Below, one piece after another: positions 59,735-64,000 of a stretch of DNA of 64,000 bases; the stretch's first letter is position 1; every line of letters starts with the position of its first letter. Both the position numbers and the translations under genes were made by a program. The notes beneath the pieces are model-generated. The model searched no databases, had not been told where the DNA came from, and saw only the letters and a list, made by a program, of their open reading frames with translations. This DNA comes from Faeciplasma sp900553675 (GTDB lineage: Bacteria > Bacillota > Clostridia > Oscillospirales > Ruminococcaceae), in the NCBI GenBank assembly GCA_958428235.1, contig CAUAFG010000001.1:191500-255499 (forward strand). The letters are read 5' to 3'.

Positions 59735-62128
59735 ATGAAACGATTTATCAGCGTACTTTTATCATTGGTTATGATGCTTGGGCTGCTGGCTTATTTACCG
59801 ATTCAGGTAAAGGCGTATGAAGAAGTTAAGTCAACTGTCTACACTGATTGGGATTTAGTGGGAGGGAAAGGCAGTAAGCAATTCAATGCCCGAAAGTATC
59901 TTAAAGAAAATGGAACATTCAATTATCGTGCCTGGAGCCAGGATCAGTTACCTTGGGGATTGTACAAGCTTGGCGGTAATTCAGAGTATGCTACTTTCCA
60001 CAATTATGGCTGTCTTGTAACGGCATTTGCAAAGATTGCTGTTCAGTCGGGAAATTATAGCGTACATAACATGGATCCCGGAATTATGAATGAGTTGATG
60101 CAGAGAAATGGGTGTTTCCAGACCGGAAATGGAAATTGTAACAGCTATGATAACACTGCTAAGCTCATTGGTTTGACTTATGTTAAAAAAGTATCATATA
60201 ACAATATCGTATCAGAATTAAAAACTGATAATAACAAGCAGTTCATTATATACGTGACAAATAGTGCTGGCGGACCTCATTATGTACCAGTTAATAATGA
60301 ACTAACAATCAAATACGGAAAAGTATATATTGATGATTCCTGGGGAACGAGTGATGGCAATAAAGCCAAGAGCACCGTGTTTTCAACTGCGCAAAGCAAA
60401 TATCGTACAGGAGCATCCACCTTAAAGGATTATGAGAGAATAGGAGTTGGTAAAACTCCTGAGCAGCAAGGATTTACTGTAAATTCAGTATATATGTTTA
60501 CAACTGGCACAACAACTGATACTGGTAATTCCAAAGTTACAATAGAATCCTATTCAAATAAAACAGCCGGCACAACCGGAGACAACTGGCTTTACCCCGC
60601 ATTCAAGGTGACTGTTCCGAATTACAAAAACTCAAAAATTTCGACAGTAGGTTATTCAGTATATACTGTAAACGACACGGAAATGTTCAGATTTGAGGAA
60701 ACCTACCGTTCGGGCGTAAATCAGGACGGTACATCATATAAGAACACCTTCTTCGGCGCAAGAACTGATGGCGGAGCCAACATGGATCTTGAAAAGGATA
60801 TTTATAATATCAAAAAAGAATATCTGACTGATTTAAGATTTCTTCCGGGTCATAATTATATTGTACGTGGATTTGTTGTCTTTGATGGAAAGAGATACGA
60901 AAGTGATGGACACTGGATGAAAACAACTGGTATAGGTGATCAACACATGTATGATGACGGTTATGTAGCGGCGGAACCTACTTGCATATACAAAGGTGTA
61001 ATGAAGTATATCTGCCGTATGTGTGGTTGTAGTAAAACAGAGTCCATCCCTCCAAAAGGTCATACCCCAGGCGCAGCAGCAACCTGCACAACCCCTCAGA
61101 AATGCACAGTCTGCGGAACTCAGCTTGCAGCGGCTTTGGGTCATAATTACACCGGAAGCTACTATTACAGCTCTCACCCGCACGAGGAATATCAGAAGTG
61201 CACACGCTGCAACGCCGAAAAGAAAACCGGCAGCACCAAAAAGGTGGATGGCTGCAGCATATGCTATCCAACCGTAACCTTCACCATCACCTACAACGCC
61301 AACGGCGGCACAGGCACACCGGCTTCTCAGACAAAAACAAGCGGCAAAGCGCTGACGTTATCGTCAACTAAGCCAACAAGACAAGGCTATACCTTCCTCG
61401 GCTGGGCGACAAGCTCCGGCGCATCAAGCGCGCAGTATAATCCCGGAAGCTCGTTTACGACTGATGCTAATACCACGCTTTATGCCGTTTGGAGGAAGAA
61501 TGCAGTACCGACAGGGGCACAGATAGTTGTGGGAAATGTGACAGGGAAGCCTGGAAATACAGTTGGAGTTCCAATATCACTTAAAAACAATCCTGGAATA
61601 ACTTCAATGAAGCTATCAATTGAATATGATTCAAATGTAATGACTCTGACAAGGGTAGAGGATTTTGGAAAGCTCGGTCCAACGGCAATGCATAATAAGA
61701 ACTTACTTATATGGGATAATGATATTGTAAAAACAAATTTCACTGTAAATGGAGAAATAGTTAGACTATACTTCACAATAAACCCCAAAGCCGTAGAAAA
61801 TACTTATACGGTTACTGTTAAATATGACAACTCAAACTTTGATATATTTAATGCCGCTACTAAGACTGTTCATTTTGACGTTATAGAAGGCGCTGTGAGA
61901 GTAACAAATGTTATGTGTGGCGATATAAACAGTGATGGTAAGGTAAACAGTTTGGATAGAGCAATACTGTCAAGGCATATTGCTAAATGGAAAGGCTATG
62001 AAATCATAGACGAAGCTGCTGCGGATGTTGATGGGGACGGAAGAATTACAGTCCATGATAGAGCAGTTTTGGCAAGACATGTAGCTAAATGGGATGGATA
62101 TCTTAAATTGCCTTATATAGGAAATTAA
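59735..62128 (+). CDS. secreted C39-like cysteine peptidase with cohesin and dockerin
   Basis: A 797-aa secreted modular protein. Signal peptide 1-27. Residues 75-260 look like a papain-fold C39-type peptidase: Cys 93 in NYGCLVTAFAKI, His 182 in GGPHYVPV, Asp in YIDDSWG. A beta-sandwich follows (270-400), then a Cys-rich stretch with CxxC pairs (417-510) and a Listeria-Bacteroides (InlB B) repeat (513-587). A cohesin-like domain lies at 595-725, and a type I dockerin at 728-793 with two Ca-binding loops, DINSDGKVNSLD and DVDGDGRITVHD. AGGAGG precedes the ATG. It probably joins a cellulosome-like or surface complex. Confidence 0.85.
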   Translation: MKRFISVLLSLVMMLGLLAYLPIQVKAYEEVKSTVYTDWDLVGGKGSKQFNARKYLKENGTFNYRAWSQDQLPWGLYKLGGNSEYATFHNYGCLVTAFAKIAVQSGNYSVHNMDPGIMNELMQRNGCFQTGNGNCNSYDNTAKLIGLTYVKKVSYNNIVSELKTDNNKQFIIYVTNSAGGPHYVPVNNELTIKYGKVYIDDSWGTSDGNKAKSTVFSTAQSKYRTGASTLKDYERIGVGKTPEQQGFTVNSVYMFTTGTTTDTGNSKVTIESYSNKTAGTTGDNWLYPAFKVTVPNYKNSKISTVGYSVYTVNDTEMFRFEETYRSGVNQDGTSYKNTFFGARTDGGANMDLEKDIYNIKKEYLTDLRFLPGHNYIVRGFVVFDGKRYESDGHWMKTTGIGDQHMYDDGYVAAEPTCIYKGVMKYICRMCGCSKTESIPPKGHTPGAAATCTTPQKCTVCGTQLAAALGHNYTGSYYYSSHPHEEYQKCTRCNAEKKTGSTKKVDGCSICYPTVTFTITYNANGGTGTPASQTKTSGKALTLSSTKPTRQGYTFLGWATSSGASSAQYNPGSSFTTDANTTLYAVWRKNAVPTGAQIVVGNVTGKPGNTVGVPISLKNNPGITSMKLSIEYDSNVMTLTRVEDFGKLGPTAMHNKNLLIWDNDIVKTNFTVNGEIVRLYFTINPKAVENTYTVTVKYDNSNFDIFNAATKTVHFDVIEGAVRVTNVMCGDINSDGKVNSLDRAILSRHIAKWKGYEIIDEAAADVDGDGRITVHDRAVLARHVAKWDGYLKLPYIGN

Positions 62129-62148
62129 TTAGAGAAAGGATTTTATAA

Positions 62149-64000
62149 ATGAATAAACTTGTATGTAAAATTGCAGTAAGTATTGTTGTAATATGTACTT
62201 TGTTATTTACACTATCGATTAGTGCTGTTGCTGTCGAGATGCCAACAATTAAGATATCCTCTTCTGAAGCAAGTGCAGATGAAGTAATTGAAGTTACGGT
62301 TTCATTGGCAAATAATCCAGGTATAGTATCTATGAAGCTTCAGATTGGGTATGATAAGTCAAGCTTAACTCTTTTAGAAATAAAAGATGCAGGCAATTTC
62401 AGTGTGGCAAATCACAATAAGGACGAAAATTTGCTTGTATGGGAAGGTGATACTCTTGAACAGAATATAACCTACAATGGAACTATAGCGATATTGAGGT
62501 TTAAGGTTAATAACGGGGCAAAAGGAAACAGTACAATAGGATTATCATATAATCTAAATGATTATGATATATTTAATCATGATATGAAAACAGTTGAATT
62601 CAATGTTGTTTCAGGCGTTGTTTCCATCACCTGCCCCCACACCAACAAGACCGCAGTAGCCGCAGTTCCAGCCACCTGCGCAGCAGAAGGAACAAAGGCT
62701 CATGAGGAGTGCTCCGACTGCGGAAAGCTCTTCTTAGACGGCAAAGAGGTAACCGAAGCTGAAATCAGCATTCCTAAGGATCCTGCTAATCACGATGGCG
62801 AGACCGAAATAAGAAACGCCGTTTCTGCCACCGAAGAAGCGGAAGGCTACACCGGCGATACTTACTGCCTCGGCTGCAATCAGAAAATCAAGGACGGCGA
62901 AAAGATAGCCAAGCTTGACCATGCACACGCCATGACTCACACCGCCGCAACCGTTCCCACCTGCACCACCGACGGTGTCGTTGAAAACTGGACCTGCTCA
63001 AAGTGCGGCAACAGCTATGCCGACGAAGCGGGAACCGTAAAGCTTGAAAGCACCGTAGACCCCAAGCTTGGTCATAAGACAGAGCTTAAGGATGCCAAGG
63101 AAGCCACCTGCACAGAGGACGGCTACACCGGCGACGAAATCTGCACCGTCTGCAATGAGACTGTCAAGAAGGGCGAGGCAGTAGCCGCTAAGGGTCATAC
63201 AGTCGAGAAGGTCGACGAAAAGGCAGCCACCTGCTCCGAAGACGGATATACCGGCGACGAAATCTGCACCGTCTGCAATGAGACTGTCAAGAAGGGCGAG
63301 ATTATCCCCGCAACCGGCAAGCACGAGGAAGAGGTAAGAGACACCAAGGAAGCCGACTGCACTAACAAGGGCTACACCGGTGACACCTACTGCAAGCTCT
63401 GCGGCGAAAAGCTCAAGGCTGGCGAGGATATTCCTACCGACAACACCAAGCACGACTACCAGTGGGTAGTAGATAAGGAACCCACATTCGAGGAAACCGG
63501 TCTTAAGCATGAGGAATGCACACGCTGCCACGACAAGCGCAGCCTTGACACCGTTATCGAAAAGAACGACTGCTTTCACAGCACAATGGAGCACCACAAC
63601 AAAGTGGCTGCTACCTGTGTTGCTACCGGTACTTGCGAGTATTGGCATTGCACTGAGTGTGATAGGAATTATTCGGACGAAAAGGGCACGCTCAAAATAG
63701 AAAAAGTGGAAGACCTTGTTCTCCCCATCGACCCCAATAACCATGTGAACACCGAGATTCGCGACGTTAAGTCCGCAACCTGCTCTTCCGAAGGCTACAC
63801 CGGAGACAAGTACTGCACCGACTGCAATACTCTTATTGCAAGCGGAAGCATCTTAGCCATCAATCCTGATGGACATAACTTCATCAACAACAAGTGCGAG
63901 TACTGCGGCAAGATTCAGGTAACCTACTATCCGCCTACGTTCACCTACATAGATGATGAAACCCACCTTGCGGGCGGAAACATCAGAAGTCACGTTCCCG
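62149..64000 (+). CDS. secreted cohesin-bearing protein with Cys-rich repeats (3' end beyond the window)
   Basis: An open frame from ATG 62149 with AGAGAAAGGA 8 nt upstream. It runs off the window after 617 codons. Signal peptide about 1-29. A cohesin-like domain (about 30-165) is closely similar to that of the preceding protein (NNPGI-SMKL, NLL-W, FDIF/YDIF). Then come tandem repeats of 40-60 residues, each built around ATCT-DGYTGD and two CxxC pairs (for example CTVCNETVKKGE), reminiscent of surface-protein repeats in ruminococci. Base use changes from AT-rich in the cohesin to GC-richer in the repeats. It lies 20 nt after the dockerin gene, so likely one operon. Confidence 0.85.
   Translation, partial: MNKLVCKIAVSIVVICTLLFTLSISAVAVEMPTIKISSSEASADEVIEVTVSLANNPGIVSMKLQIGYDKSSLTLLEIKDAGNFSVANHNKDENLLVWEGDTLEQNITYNGTIAILRFKVNNGAKGNSTIGLSYNLNDYDIFNHDMKTVEFNVVSGVVSITCPHTNKTAVAAVPATCAAEGTKAHEECSDCGKLFLDGKEVTEAEISIPKDPANHDGETEIRNAVSATEEAEGYTGDTYCLGCNQKIKDGEKIAKLDHAHAMTHTAATVPTCTTDGVVENWTCSKCGNSYADEAGTVKLESTVDPKLGHKTELKDAKEATCTEDGYTGDEICTVCNETVKKGEAVAAKGHTVEKVDEKAATCSEDGYTGDEICTVCNETVKKGEIIPATGKHEEEVRDTKEADCTNKGYTGDTYCKLCGEKLKAGEDIPTDNTKHDYQWVVDKEPTFEETGLKHEECTRCHDKRSLDTVIEKNDCFHSTMEHHNKVAATCVATGTCEYWHCTECDRNYSDEKGTLKIEKVEDLVLPIDPNNHVNTEIRDVKSATCSSEGYTGDKYCTDCNTLIASGSILAINPDGHNFINNKCEYCGKIQVTYYPPTFTYIDDETHLAGGNIRSHVP

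Noticed and set aside
62998..63744. Minus-strand open frame of 248 codons
   Set aside because: Antisense to the Cys-rich repeats of the partial secreted protein; its own repeats mirror those of the real gene.

Overview
The window looks like a chromosome segment of an anaerobic, gut-type member of the Clostridia, most likely Oscillospiraceae/Ruminococcaceae. The reasons are the dgt-like/dnaG/rpoD gene order, a sporulation gene (spoIIP), a CIRCE-controlled groESL operon, Gram-positive SD and promoter signals (many TTGACA-17-TATAAT boxes), many lipoproteins, and cohesin and dockerin modules at the right edge. No tRNA, rRNA, CRISPR array or intact insertion sequence was seen.

Layout. 0-8.2 kb: alkaline phosphatase lipoprotein, a lipoprotein of unknown role, rpmE with a structured leader, a YigZ-family gene, then the dgt-like, dnaG and rpoD block. 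8.2-14 kb (minus strand): carboxylesterase, a large anchored surface protein with a CBM9-like domain, groEL-groES. 14-19.4 kb: an operon of orphan response regulator, low-complexity membrane-anchored protein and HtrA protease, followed by a lipoprotein gene split by an apparent frameshift. 19.4-25 kb (minus): ABC exporter under a promoter overlapped by a 31-bp dyad, a GH78-like glycosidase, and a CaCA-type cation exchanger behind a probable yybP-ykoY (manganese) riboswitch. 25-30.3 kb: upp, flotillin-like protein, metallophosphoesterase, ACT protein and hom. 30.4-37 kb: small accessory units (a YafQ-type toxin-antitoxin pair, a divergent XRE/SLOG-like pair with operator dyads, a Crp-regulator/binding-protein/fused permease-ATPase transport operon, and an epimerase divergent from a TetR regulator).

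37.6-50.7 kb (minus) is the most distinctive region. It is a probable single operon around XrtG, the Gram-positive exosortase-family protein. In transcription order it holds a dolichol-phosphate-mannose-synthase-like GT2, a 1007-aa surface protein with a Firmicu-CTERM-like tail, XrtG, a 985-aa protein joining a processive GT2 to an OpgB/LtaS-type phosphoglycerol transferase, a two-TM sensor-like protein, a 6-pyruvoyl-tetrahydropterin-synthase homologue that keeps its zinc ligands but has lost its catalytic residues, a large PTPS-related membrane protein, and finally a cyuA-like cysteine desulfidase. I infer a surface glycan or glycolipid assembly and protein-anchoring system.

50.9-59 kb: typA, a small lipoprotein, a CBS protein with a VanY-like carboxypeptidase, spoIIP, and the UPF0237/UPF0210 pair. 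Two related copies of an approximately 400-bp repeat lie at 37.15-37.53 kb and 56.66-57.06 kb. 59.3-64 kb: an XRE regulator divergent from two large secreted proteins. One has a C39-like peptidase, a cohesin and a dockerin. The other, cut by the window edge, has a cohesin followed by Cys-rich repeats.
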